Notes under the pieces: model-generated | Databases searched by the model: none | What the model saw: the letters and a program-made list of their open reading frames with translations, nothing else | What the model was told of the DNA's origin: nothing | Program-made: the position numbers and the translations under genes | Assembly: GCF_014639155.1 (NCBI RefSeq) | Contig: NZ_BMFT01000003.1 | Location: forward strand, 124,001-188,000 | Length of the DNA stretch: 64,000 nucleotides | From: Paenibacillus segetis | Lineage (GTDB): Bacteria; Bacillota; Bacilli; Paenibacillales; Paenibacillaceae | Direction of reading: 5' to 3' | Shown here: positions 54,003 to 62,693 of the stretch, in pieces | How positions within the stretch are numbered: position 1 is the stretch's first letter | Layout of the letters: the number at the start of each line of letters is the position of its first letter

Positions 54003-54773
54003 TTACAAGCTAAGCCAATTCTTGAACATGTGCTTCGTGGTAGCTTTGTTCATCTCAGCGATTGAAGTCGTTAATGGGATGCCTTTCGGGCAGGCTCGCA
54101 CGCAGTTTTGCGAGTTACCACAGCCCTCGATACCGCCGTCCTCCATGAGCGCTTCGATCCGTTCCTCCGCATTCATTTCACCCGTTGGATGGGCGTTAAA
54201 TAGCCTTACCTGTGATATAGGCGCTGGCCCCATGAAATTTGTCTTTTCATTAACGTTCGGACAAGCTTCTAGACAAACACCACAAGTCATACACTTGGAC
54301 AATTCATAAGCCCATTGACGTTTCTTCTCGGCCATCCGAGGACCCGGCCCCAGGTCGTAAGTTCCATCAATCGGAATCCATGCTTTAACCTTCTTAAGTG
54401 ATGTAAACATCACACTCCGGTCAATGACCAGATCACGTACAATCGGAAATGTCCTCATTGGTTCCAAACGTACGGGTTGCTCCAGATTATCAACAAGCGC
54501 CGCGCAAGCTTGACGTGGCTTACCATTGATCACCATCGAGCAAGCACCGCACACTTCTTCCAAACAGTTGGATTCCCAGCAAACAGGAGCTGTATTTTCC
54601 CCCTTCAGATTCACGGGATTCCGTTGAATTTCCATCAAAGCGCTGATGACATTCATCCCCGGACGATAGTCCAACTCGAATTCTTCTGTATAGGACGCCG
54701 CTTTTGGATCGTCTTGGCGCGTAATTATGAACTTTACTTTCTTAGCAGCCGTTTTTGTTTCCGCCGTAGCCAT
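54003..54773 (-). CDS. sdhB: succinate dehydrogenase iron-sulfur subunit
   Basis: The 256-residue subunit B carries electrons from the flavoprotein to the membrane quinone site. The [2Fe-2S] ligands are in SNCLEEVCGACSMVINGK with a distal Cys. The two further clusters are in KCMTCGVCLEACPN and NCVRACPKGIPL, all complete. I take the ATG at 54773 (GAGGGGAAGA upstream, 16 bases after sdhA); the open frame reaches 54815 inside sdhA. Last gene of sdhCAB. Confidence 0.93.
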   Translation of the reverse strand: MATAETKTAAKKVKFIITRQDDPKAASYTEEFELDYRPGMNVISALMEIQRNPVNLKGENTAPVCWESNCLEEVCGACSMVINGKPRQACAALVDNLEQPVRLEPMRTFPIVRDLVIDRSVMFTSLKKVKAWIPIDGTYDLGPGPRMAEKKRQWAYELSKCMTCGVCLEACPNVNEKTNFMGPAPISQVRLFNAHPTGEMNAEERIEALMEDGGIEGCGNSQNCVRACPKGIPLTTSIAEMNKATTKHMFKNWLSL

Positions 54774-54789
54774 TACTCTTCCCCTCCTA

Positions 54790-56532
54790 TTAATCCTTCG
54801 AATAATCGCGAACACGCGGTGGGATCAACGAAACGTCAACTTCATCGTAAGAGATTCGCGGTCCATCTGGTGTCCAAGTTGCCTTGGTCGTCTTCAAAAA
54901 GTCCTCATCATTACGATCCGGGAATTCAGGTTTGTAGTGCGCTCCACGGCTTTCATTCCGCAGTAATCCTCCAAGAGTCATTGCCTCGGACAACTCAAGC
55001 ATGTTCCACAATTGACGTGTAAACGCTGCTCCAGCGTTATTCCAGCGGGACGTGTCATTTATATTGATGTTCTTATAGCGTTGTTTGAGCTCTTTGATCT
55101 TACCAATCGTTGCTTCTAGCTTCGCATTGTAACGTACAACTGTCATGTTGTCCGTCATCCATTCACCAAGTTCCTTGTGAATAGCATAGGCATTCTCCGT
55201 ACCGTTCATTGCCAGCAAGCCTTCATACTTGTCTTCCTGTGCCTTGCGATTCTTTTCAAATACGGATGGATCAATATCCTCCGCAGATTTTTTCAGACCG
55301 CGTATATATTCCACGGACTTAGGACCGGCAACCATCCCGCCAAAAATAGCAGATACAAGGGAATTCGCGCCTAGTCGATTCGCCCCATGATATTGGTATT
55401 CGCATTCTCCAGCCGCAAATAGACCAGGGATATTCGTCATCTGATTGTAATCAACCCACATCCCGCCCATGGAGTAATGGACTGCAGGGAATATTTTCAT
55501 TGGAATTTTGCGCGGATCGTCACCCATGAATTTCTCATAAATCTCAATAATGCCACCGAGTTTAACGTCCAGTTCCTTAGGATCTTTATGAGATAGGTCG
55601 AGATATACCATGTTCTCTTGATTAACACCGAGCTTCATATCTACACACACATGGAAAATTTCCCGTGTCGCGATATCCCGAGGTACCAAGTTACCGTAAG
55701 CCGGATATTTTTCCTCAAGGAAATACCACGGTTTACCGTCTTTGTAAGTCCAAATCCGTCCGCCTTCCCCACGAGCCGACTCCGACATCAAACGGAGCTT
55801 GTCATCCCCAGGGATCGCCGTTGGGTGAATTTGAATGAATTCGCCGTTTGCGTAGTGCACACCCTGTTGGTAAACCGCACTTGCTGCAGTCCCTGTATTA
55901 ATAACCGAGTTCGTTGTTTTGCCAAAAATAATCCCGGGACCACCCGTTGCCAAAATAACCGCATCCGAAGCAAATGTCACGACTTCCATGGAACGCAAAT
56001 CTTGCGCGCAAATGCCGCGGCATATACCTTCATCATCGATTACGGCGGATAAGAACTCCCAGTGCTCGTATTTCGTTACCACGCCACCCGCTTCGAAGCG
56101 GCGTACCTGTTCATCCAGTGCGTACAATAACTGTTGCCCTGTTGTCGCTCCTGCGAACGCAGTCCGGTGCCGTTTCGTCCCCCCGAAACGACGGAAATCT
56201 AGCAATCCTTCCGGAGTACGGTTAAACATGACACCCATTCGGTCCATCAAATGAATAATACCCGGCGCTGCCTCACACATCGCCTTAACCGGTGGTTGGT
56301 TTGCGAGAAAGTCTCCACCATACACCGTATCGTCAAAATGCTCCCAAGGAGAGTCACCTTCACCTTTAGTATTTACAGCACCGTTAATCCCACCTTGTGC
56401 ACACACAGAGTGAGACCTCTTTACCGGAACGAGCGAGAACAGATGAACTTGTACTCCCGCCTCCGCTGCTTTGATCGTAGCCATCAGTCCCGCAAGACCG
56501 CCGCCTACGACAATTACGCTTTGTTTAGCCAT
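54790..56532 (-). CDS. sdhA: succinate dehydrogenase flavoprotein subunit
   Basis: The 580-residue subunit A oxidises succinate to fumarate. An N-terminal FAD fold (VIVVGGGLAGLMATIKAAEA), the FAD-linking His region (RSHSVCAQGGINGAVN), GTKRHRTAFAG and HGANRLGANSLVSA are all present. The ATG at 56532 is used; a TTG four codons earlier sits too close to AGGAG. The spacing from AGGAG to the ATG is long (12). Operon order is sdhC-sdhA-sdhB, as in Bacillus. Confidence 0.93.
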   Translation of the reverse strand: MAKQSVIVVGGGLAGLMATIKAAEAGVQVHLFSLVPVKRSHSVCAQGGINGAVNTKGEGDSPWEHFDDTVYGGDFLANQPPVKAMCEAAPGIIHLMDRMGVMFNRTPEGLLDFRRFGGTKRHRTAFAGATTGQQLLYALDEQVRRFEAGGVVTKYEHWEFLSAVIDDEGICRGICAQDLRSMEVVTFASDAVILATGGPGIIFGKTTNSVINTGTAASAVYQQGVHYANGEFIQIHPTAIPGDDKLRLMSESARGEGGRIWTYKDGKPWYFLEEKYPAYGNLVPRDIATREIFHVCVDMKLGVNQENMVYLDLSHKDPKELDVKLGGIIEIYEKFMGDDPRKIPMKIFPAVHYSMGGMWVDYNQMTNIPGLFAAGECEYQYHGANRLGANSLVSAIFGGMVAGPKSVEYIRGLKKSAEDIDPSVFEKNRKAQEDKYEGLLAMNGTENAYAIHKELGEWMTDNMTVVRYNAKLEATIGKIKELKQRYKNININDTSRWNNAGAAFTRQLWNMLELSEAMTLGGLLRNESRGAHYKPEFPDRNDEDFLKTTKATWTPDGPRISYDEVDVSLIPPRVRDYSKD

Positions 56533-56624
56533 ATCTATCGTCAACTCCTAAAAGTTTTGTATAGCATCTTCTACTTGAAATAACCTTCGTACAAAACTTA
56601 CTTCGTAAGCCTAAACTAGTTTTG

Positions 56625-57296
56625 TTAACCTACTAATGATTTCAAACCAGTCAACCATGCTGTACCTTCAGCTTGAAACTCTACACCGCGGAATACAAAC
56701 AGTGACCAGACTAGCATTACAGAGATGATCACACATAGTCCCATACAGATGATAGAAGACACACGTTGAGCACGCGGGCCAATTGTAATCCCCCAACTAA
56801 CCATGAACGACCACAATCCATTCGTAAAGTGGAAGGACGCCGATAGAACACCAATTAAATATAAGATGAAAAAGAACGGATTCATAACAATGTCATGCAT
56901 TACTCCGCCAAGCTCTTCATGTGTAATATTGCCTAGAGCCACCTGTATACGTGTCTCGTACACATGCCAAATAATAAAAGCAAACACAAGCACGCCTGTT
57001 ACCCGTTGCAGTAAATAGCGCAAGTTCCGTTCATTCTGAAACCGTGTATTATTGGGTTTTGCCTGGAAAGCAATGTATAGCCCATATACCCCGTGATACA
57101 AAATGGGTAACCAAATCCCGAAAATCTCCAATACCAGTATTAGTGGCAAGCTATTCAGTGCAGCCACACTATCTTTGAATCCTTGACTCCCGCCTTCTAC
57201 GGCTGAAAAATTAGTAATCACGTGTTCCAGAATGAAAAATCCAAGCGGTATGACACCCAACAACGAGTGCAGTTTTCTGGAATAAAACCCTTTCAT
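56625..57296 (-). CDS. sdhC: succinate dehydrogenase cytochrome b558 subunit
   Basis: The 223-residue membrane anchor has five hydrophobic helices. It has His residues at helix ends for the two b haems (KLHSLLGVIPLGFFILEHV, LYHGVYGLYI, IIWHVYET, FHFTNGLWSF). It binds haem and reduces menaquinone. GAAGGGG is about 12 bases before the ATG. It is the first gene of the operon; the 268-base divergent region towards a LysR gene carries repeated ATGTTAT boxes that may be its control sites. Confidence 0.92.
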   Translation of the reverse strand: MKGFYSRKLHSLLGVIPLGFFILEHVITNFSAVEGGSQGFKDSVAALNSLPLILVLEIFGIWLPILYHGVYGLYIAFQAKPNNTRFQNERNLRYLLQRVTGVLVFAFIIWHVYETRIQVALGNITHEELGGVMHDIVMNPFFFILYLIGVLSASFHFTNGLWSFMVSWGITIGPRAQRVSSIICMGLCVIISVMLVWSLFVFRGVEFQAEGTAWLTGLKSLVG

Positions 57297-57413
57297 AAGC
57301 TCATATGCCCCTTCCCATTTCCATCATTTCCCTATCACATGTTATACCTCTAACAATAAAACCATCTGAGAAAACGTATATGACAATTTCCACAAAAAAT
57401 TGCCCATTTCGCT

Positions 57414-57431
57414 ATGTTATAGACATAACAT
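57414..57431. promoter_or_regulatory. candidate LysR operator between sdhC and the LysR gene
   Basis: ATGTTAT-AGAC-ATAACAT is a near-perfect 18-base palindrome. More ATGTTAT-like boxes lie at 57339-57345, 57455-57461 and 57502-57508 in the same divergent region. The pattern fits a LysR-type site; it is a pattern match only. Confidence 0.45.
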
Positions 57432-57564
57432 GTGAACAACTTGTGTCACTTCCCATGTTACTCCTTTTCATCTTATAATGGAATTGCAATATAATTATTA
57501 AATGTTATAACAAAATCACATAACGAACTCGTATACATCACTTTTAAATACAGGAGGCACTACT

Positions 57565-58461
57565 ATGATTGAAGAACTGCTTGTATTTACCACCGTTGTC
57601 GAGCAATCTAGTTTAAACAAAGCATCTAAACTACTTAACCTATCACAACCAGCGTTATCCCGAAAGATAGCTAAGCTAGAACAGGAATGGGGTGTGCCTC
57701 TATTTCACCGCAAGGGTAAGCGGCTTGAACTGACCAGGGTTGGACATGAAGCATACATTTACGCATTAGAGCAACGACAGCGACATCAGAATTTCCTACA
57801 GTCGGTTTCTCGTTTCAAAACAGCAGAACGAACCATCGTGAACTTAGGGGCGAGTCTTACTACCATCCAAACAACACTACCATTACTTGTCACTGCATTA
57901 ATGAACCAATTCCCTGAGATCGAACTGAAACTCTCAACTGGTAAAACCCATGAAATAGTCTCTTACTTAAGAGATAAAAAGGTAGACGTTGGTCTAGTAG
58001 CTTCATCTATTAATGAAACAGGGTTACGCTGCATCCCCTTATTTCAGGATCACCTAGAGCTCATTGTTCCTAAAGGACATGAACTAGCGGATGGTGCCAC
58101 TATGGAAGACTTGAATGGACGTTCCATGATTATTTTTTCCAAAGGCACTTGGTATCGTAAATTGATTGACGATTTGTTCGGACGATATGGAATCATTCCA
58201 GATGTGAGGATGGAAATCGATTCTTTCGAAGCGATTGTACGTCTACTACCGATTTGTAAATCAGCGGCGTTGCTACCTAAATCATATTTACGCAGTCAGT
58301 TACTACGTGACAACGACCTCGTTACCGTACCTATCAAAGAATTAGAACAAACCCAGAGAGAAACATGCCTCATCTATAGCGACAAATCTGAGTTAACTAG
58401 TGAGACATTGGAATGGATCACAAAAGTTAAAGGTAGTCTGTTTCATGAGCTTGATCTATAA
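57565..58461 (+). CDS. LysR-family transcriptional regulator
   Basis: This 298-residue regulator has an HTH (MIEELLVFTTVVEQSSLNKA, then LSQPALSRKIAKLEQEWG) and an effector domain (about 90-290, with VNLGASLTTIQTTLPLLVTA). ACAGGAGG lies 7 bases before the ATG. The divergent position to sdhCAB, with ATGTTAT repeats between, makes control of succinate dehydrogenase or of itself likely. It is of a CcpC/CitR-like size, but I cannot assign the orthologue. Confidence 0.87.
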   Translation: MIEELLVFTTVVEQSSLNKASKLLNLSQPALSRKIAKLEQEWGVPLFHRKGKRLELTRVGHEAYIYALEQRQRHQNFLQSVSRFKTAERTIVNLGASLTTIQTTLPLLVTALMNQFPEIELKLSTGKTHEIVSYLRDKKVDVGLVASSINETGLRCIPLFQDHLELIVPKGHELADGATMEDLNGRSMIIFSKGTWYRKLIDDLFGRYGIIPDVRMEIDSFEAIVRLLPICKSAALLPKSYLRSQLLRDNDLVTVPIKELEQTQRETCLIYSDKSELTSETLEWITKVKGSLFHELDL

Positions 58462-58887
58462 AGTTATATATTCGACACAATTAGCAGCCTATCCTTCGAC
58501 TGTTTTTTGTATCACTTACAATTAATTGAATTTTGCTCACACGGAGCAGGCAAGGGGGGGGTGTTTGAGACACTTCAAGGGGAGGTAACTTCCATAAAAT
58601 GCAATCGAAGAAATTTCGGAAATCAATAGATTGATCCCAGGGCACTTAACTTGTATAGGCTTCAATAACCGCAAATAAGCTCACTGAGATTCGTTACAAT
58701 GGTTCGTGATCATTATTCGCTTGAAGATCAATCGCTAGAGTCGTTTTGAGTCAATAATACCATTGAAAACTTACGCTGGGGGAACCTCGTAGAATAGCGG
58801 ACATTCAAAAAGGAATAAAACTCCATATTCTCGTTCTCCCAGCGATACTTGTGACTACATCATGTAAGCACATTACCTTTTTTGCCG
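58462..58887. other. intergenic region with an extended inverted repeat
   Basis: About 425 bases between the LysR gene and the antiporter gene. It holds the inverted repeat at 58774-58844, a G8 run near 58553-58560 and no recognisable gene. An isolated GGGGAGG at 58579-58585 precedes no long open frame. Confidence 0.5.
58774..58844. repeat. imperfect long stem-loop near the end of the potassium operon
   Basis: CGCTGGG-GAAC pairs with GTTC-CCCAGCG, and inside them TAGAATA faces TATTCTC, giving a long imperfect stem with a loop of about 25 bases. It might end the antiporter transcript, although no T-run follows, or be a repeat remnant. Confidence 0.45.
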
Positions 58888-60126
58888 TCACCCACTAGTT
58901 TCCTTCACTTCTAATCCAAGCTTACGAGCAACCCATCCGGTTGTGCTGGCCTGAATAACGATCGTAAGTACGATCGCCATGAATGTCACCGCAGAAATAA
59001 TCTCCGCGTGAGCAACTCCCATAGCTAGAATCATTCCAGATAATGCAGCTGGAATAACCCCAGTCTCTCGAACCCAGCACATAAAGAGTAGCTCCTGCCA
59101 GGTCCATTTCACCGTTCTGTCCGGTAGGGCGCATAACAATACGGTGATAGGGCGGGCTACGAACATTAACAGCAATACAGCCACAAGACTCTGCCAGAAA
59201 TAATCTCCGAGAATTCCAAAGTTAACCTGGCTCCCGAGTAACAAGAAGATCAACATGCGCATCATGACAGTTATATTCTCTGCGAAGGAGTTTATTTCAA
59301 CTTCCTTGGTCTTCAGCGATAATTTGAACGTCTCCGCATTACCCCATATGATACCAGCTACAAATGTAGCCATAAACCCGCTAACATGGAGTACATCTCC
59401 TAACCAATATGCAGCAAGGCCGCATATGATCATAACAATACTTGCATATTCCTGTAGAATTCCACGACGCACATGTCCACTTAGATAAGTAAACAGGGCC
59501 GAGACAACAATCCCAACTAAGATGCCACCAAAAGCGGTCTTTACAAAGTCCCAAGACATCGAGCCAATACTCAATGAGCCACTTCCCATAACTATAGCAA
59601 GCATAGAGAATGTCAGAATAGAACCTGTAGCATCATTAAATGCCGACTCACTTTCCACAGTCTCACGTACTCTTTCCTTAATTTTGACCTGCTTAAAAAC
59701 GGGAATAATCGAAGCTGGATCAGTAGACGCAATGACCGCAGCAGCCAGAAAGGAAAAGCTCCAATCAACTCCAAACAAATAATGTACACCTGTGCCCACG
59801 ATAAACATAGTGATCAATACGCCCGGAAGACTCAATAACGAAAGTGTAATCCATACTTTACGCAACCCACTAAGCTTTAGATTCCGGCCTCCATCAAACA
59901 AAATGAATACTGAACCGACAGTAAGAATCATTTGATTGATCAGAGAACCGCTTGGTTCATGGATCAAGTTCAAACCAGGACCAAATACCATACCTATAGC
60001 AATAAACACCGCAACGTCCGGCAATTTCAGCCAGGAAGCTAATTTTCCTGAGAACATCCCTATAGTTAAAATAAGTATTACTAGCATAATATCATGCGAG
60101 ATTGCTAGGCTTGTTGCCGATTCCAT
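58888..60126 (-). CDS. cation:proton antiporter (CPA1/NhaP-like)
   Basis: The 412-residue integral membrane antiporter has about twelve helices. The core ion-binding motif is seen as AAAVIASTDPASIIPVF (T-D-P) with ESAFNDATGSIL (the N-D pair) and RMLIFLLLGSQVNFG. It probably exports K+ or Na+ in exchange for protons. ATG at 60126 is chosen; a TTG two codons earlier is the open-frame start. It ends the potassium operon behind the c-di-AMP riboswitch, which suggests a role in ion balance. There is no C-terminal RCK domain. Confidence 0.87.
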   Translation of the reverse strand: MESATSLAISHDIMLVILILTIGMFSGKLASWLKLPDVAVFIAIGMVFGPGLNLIHEPSGSLINQMILTVGSVFILFDGGRNLKLSGLRKVWITLSLLSLPGVLITMFIVGTGVHYLFGVDWSFSFLAAAVIASTDPASIIPVFKQVKIKERVRETVESESAFNDATGSILTFSMLAIVMGSGSLSIGSMSWDFVKTAFGGILVGIVVSALFTYLSGHVRRGILQEYASIVMIICGLAAYWLGDVLHVSGFMATFVAGIIWGNAETFKLSLKTKEVEINSFAENITVMMRMLIFLLLGSQVNFGILGDYFWQSLVAVLLLMFVARPITVLLCALPDRTVKWTWQELLFMCWVRETGVIPAALSGMILAMGVAHAEIISAVTFMAIVLTIVIQASTTGWVARKLGLEVKETSG

Positions 60127-60155
60127 CTTCAACCCACTCCAACTACAGGATCACA

Positions 60156-60821
60156 TTATTCTTCATTAATGAATGATTTGAATTCCTCAACATTTTTATT
60201 AGAACCAATAATGACCATAATATCGCCTGTAAACAATTGATCCATGGCGGTTGGGGCTACGATCATATCGTTTACTCGATGAATCGCGACGATGCTACAC
60301 CCGAAACGGGCACGCGGATTCAGTTCTCCAACATTTTTGTTATGCAGGCAAGGCGGTACAATCATTTCCACAATACTGTATTCTTTGGATAATTCGATAA
60401 AATCCAGCAGATTCGGAGTCACGAGCTGATGAGCAACTCGAATTCCCATGTCTCGTTCCGGAAAAATGACGCGGTCAACACCAAGTCTTTCAAGCGCACG
60501 GCCGTGCAAGACGGAAATGGCTTTAGCTACTACAGTCTTGATCCCTAGATCCTTCAACAGAATCGCGGTTAGAATACTCCTTTGGATGTCACTACCCATG
60601 GCCACAATACCACAATCAAAATTGCGAACCCCTAGCGATCTAAGTACCTCTTCTTCCGTAGTATCCGCTACAACGGCATGTGTGAGCCGATTACTCAAGT
60701 CATTTACGATCTCTTCGTCTTGGTCTATACCGAGAACCTCGTAACCAAGATCCATCAATTCCAATGCAAGACTTGAACCAAATCGCCCTAATCCGATGAC
60801 TACAAACTGCTGTTTTTTCAT
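60156..60821 (-). CDS. ktrA: K+ channel gating subunit KtrA (TrkA family)
   Basis: The 221-residue cytoplasmic regulator has an RCK_N domain (FVVIGLGRFGSSLALELMDL, the nucleotide-binding G-x-G-x2-G, then LGIDQDEE). An RCK_C domain (about 140-221) has IVEMIVPPCLHNKNVGEL, the segment known to bind c-di-AMP in KtrA proteins. It forms an octameric ring that gates KtrB. Start set at the ATG 60821: AAGGAG is 13 bases away, while the TTG at 60833 lies only a base or two after it. It is 6 bases after ktrB on the transcript. Confidence 0.9.
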   Translation of the reverse strand: MKKQQFVVIGLGRFGSSLALELMDLGYEVLGIDQDEEIVNDLSNRLTHAVVADTTEEEVLRSLGVRNFDCGIVAMGSDIQRSILTAILLKDLGIKTVVAKAISVLHGRALERLGVDRVIFPERDMGIRVAHQLVTPNLLDFIELSKEYSIVEMIVPPCLHNKNVGELNPRARFGCSIVAIHRVNDMIVAPTAMDQLFTGDIMVIIGSNKNVEEFKSFINEE

Positions 60822-60838
60822 GTGTTTTGCCAAACTCC

Positions 60839-62173
60839 TTATCCTATTATCATTTTACCTTCTGGATAGCGATACAATTCCTTACCCTTCTTAGGACCAA
60901 GTGCATAAGCTAATGTTAAAGGCCCTAAACGTCCAGCAAACATAGTGAGACTAATAATAATCTTCCCTATGACGGTTAACTTCCCTGTGATCCCCATCGT
61001 CAGCCCTACCGTACCAAACGCCGATGTGGTCTCAAATAGAATGCTCAGGAAGCTAACGTCCTCCGTCGTAGACAATACCATGGCGACGACTATGACGAGA
61101 AATAGCGACAACATGGTAATCGTCACCGCTTTAAAAATACGCTCCTGTGCCAAACGGTAACGGAATATTACAAGATCGGAACGGCCACGAATCATCGAGA
61201 AGACTGCGCCGATCAAAATTGTAAAGGTTGTTGTCTTAACCCCACCACCTGTAGAACCAGGTGATGCCCCGATGAACATCAAGATAATCATAAAGAACTG
61301 TGTCGCTTGTCTTAATGCACCAATGTCCACCGTATTCGCACCTGCTGTACGCGGTGTGACGGACTGGAAGAAAGCACTCCATATCTTCTCACCCCAACTG
61401 AGTGGTCCCAGCGTCTTCGTGTTCGTGAATTCAAATATAAAAATTACGATTGCTCCAAGTATGATCAGTGCGGACGTCATGGATAGTACCACCTTAGAGT
61501 GAAGAGATAATCTACGGCGGTTACGGAAATCGATCAAGTCTGACATTACGATAAACCCGATGCCCCCCGTTACAATTAAGAACATCGTAACGAAGTTAAC
61601 GATGGGATCCCCAACATACATCGTCAAACTCCGAAATCCACCAAACAAATCAAATCCAGCATTATTAAACATCGCGACCGAATGAAAGATACCAAAATAA
61701 ATGGCTCGACCCAGTGGCATATCAAAAGCCCAACGAATGCTATACAATATCGCGGCACATGATTCAATCACTAACGAATACATCAATACTTTACGAATCA
61801 AACGTACAATGCCTTCCATCGAGTTTTGATTCATAGCCTCTTGAAGCAACAAGCGGTCCTTGAGCGATATTTTTCGCTTGAATGCCAAAGAGAACAAGGT
61901 TGCCATCGTCATAAAACCAAGGCCGCCGACCTGAATCAACAACATAATTACAACTTGACCGAATGTAGAAAAATAAGTCCCCGTATCTCGAACAATCAAT
62001 CCAGTTACACAGGTCGCCGAGGTTGAGGTAAAAAGAGCATCTACAAAAGGTAACGTCCCCCCATTAGTATGCGAAATAGGAAGCATCAATAAAAGTGCTC
62101 CAGTCAGAATAATCGCCGCAAATCCTAACACTAACACGCGCGGCGGGGAAAGCTTGAACCATTTTGATATCAC
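60839..62173 (-). CDS. ktrB: K+ uptake channel subunit KtrB (TrkH family)
   Basis: The 444-residue membrane protein has four M-P-M repeats. The selectivity loops end in Gly-containing turns: SATCVTGLIVRDTG, AMFNNAGFDLFGGF, ASPGSTGGGVKTTTF and SAFGTVGLTMG, as in KtrB. FAGRLGPLTLAYALG closes the protein. It starts at a GTG with GAGGTGA 4-5 bases upstream. First gene of ktrB-ktrA-antiporter, preceded by a c-di-AMP riboswitch terminator, so c-di-AMP lowers K+ uptake both at RNA level and through KtrA. Confidence 0.92.
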   Translation of the reverse strand: MISKWFKLSPPRVLVLGFAAIILTGALLLMLPISHTNGGTLPFVDALFTSTSATCVTGLIVRDTGTYFSTFGQVVIMLLIQVGGLGFMTMATLFSLAFKRKISLKDRLLLQEAMNQNSMEGIVRLIRKVLMYSLVIESCAAILYSIRWAFDMPLGRAIYFGIFHSVAMFNNAGFDLFGGFRSLTMYVGDPIVNFVTMFLIVTGGIGFIVMSDLIDFRNRRRLSLHSKVVLSMTSALIILGAIVIFIFEFTNTKTLGPLSWGEKIWSAFFQSVTPRTAGANTVDIGALRQATQFFMIILMFIGASPGSTGGGVKTTTFTILIGAVFSMIRGRSDLVIFRYRLAQERIFKAVTITMLSLFLVIVVAMVLSTTEDVSFLSILFETTSAFGTVGLTMGITGKLTVIGKIIISLTMFAGRLGPLTLAYALGPKKGKELYRYPEGKMIIG

Positions 62174-62208
62174 ACGCTCACCTCATCACTGTAGTAAGAC
62201 AAGAACAA

Positions 62209-62237
62209 GAAAAAAAGACACTGGAAATCCAATGCCT
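62209..62237 (-). terminator. riboswitch terminator before ktrB
   Basis: On the minus strand GGCATTGG pairs with CCAGTGTC (two G-U pairs), followed by T7. It lies just after the c-di-AMP aptamer. Confidence 0.85.
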
Positions 62238-62252
62238 CTCGGTGTTTGGGCT

Positions 62253-62398
62253 CCTGCTGCAAAGGCCTACGAGGTTAGCTGACGGATTCGGACATGCACA
62301 GTTGCCCTATTTATTTCATCACCGGATGTATAACCCAAGCGCTGAAATAAAATTCACCCCTAAAGACTGGTTCCCCCGTTTTCACACAGAAATTCGGC
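62253..62398 (-). promoter_or_regulatory. c-di-AMP (ydaO/yuaA-type) riboswitch
   Basis: On the minus strand the conserved segments appear in order: ACGGGGGAACCA, GGGGTGAAT, TAGGGCA, and CCGAATCCGTCAGCTAACCT followed by CGTAGGC. GGCC on both sides can form the basal stem P1. The terminator and ktrB follow directly. The ligand c-di-AMP should turn the K+ operon off. Ends are approximate. Confidence 0.93.
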
Positions 62399-62440
62399 CA
62401 TTCATATTTTCATTTATTTACATTTCATTTTCCCAAATGG

Positions 62441-62469
62441 ATTATAATCTTTATTTTCCCCCTTCACAA
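62441..62469 (-). promoter_or_regulatory. sigma-A promoter of the riboswitch-ktrBA operon
   Basis: On the minus strand TTGTGA (62469-62464), 17 bases, then a perfect TATAAT (62446-62441). It is placed about 40 bases before the aptamer. Confidence 0.75.
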
Positions 62470-62693
62470 AGCTTTATTTCCATGAAAAACATTGAAAAAA
62501 GCTTAAAAGTACCGAAACAACGTTCAGGGTAATCCCTTATCCCAGCATTGCTAATCCTTACCGATGTTATTGCAGTTTTTCAATATTTCGTACACACTTC
62601 TGGCGATTGTATTCGGCCTGTGTTATCTTTACTGTGATGAACATTGATCGAAATGTTGTAAATTTTCAAAAATTCATTCAAAGGGGTTTTACA

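Noticed and set aside
54477-55022. 181-codon plus-strand open frame across sdhA/sdhB
   Set aside because: Antisense to strongly conserved iron-sulfur and flavoprotein sequences; the protein is low-complexity basic and family-less.
62164-62532. 122-codon plus-strand open frame in the ktrB leader
   Set aside because: It coincides with the complement of the c-di-AMP aptamer, terminator and promoter; the conserved RNA motifs explain the sequence.
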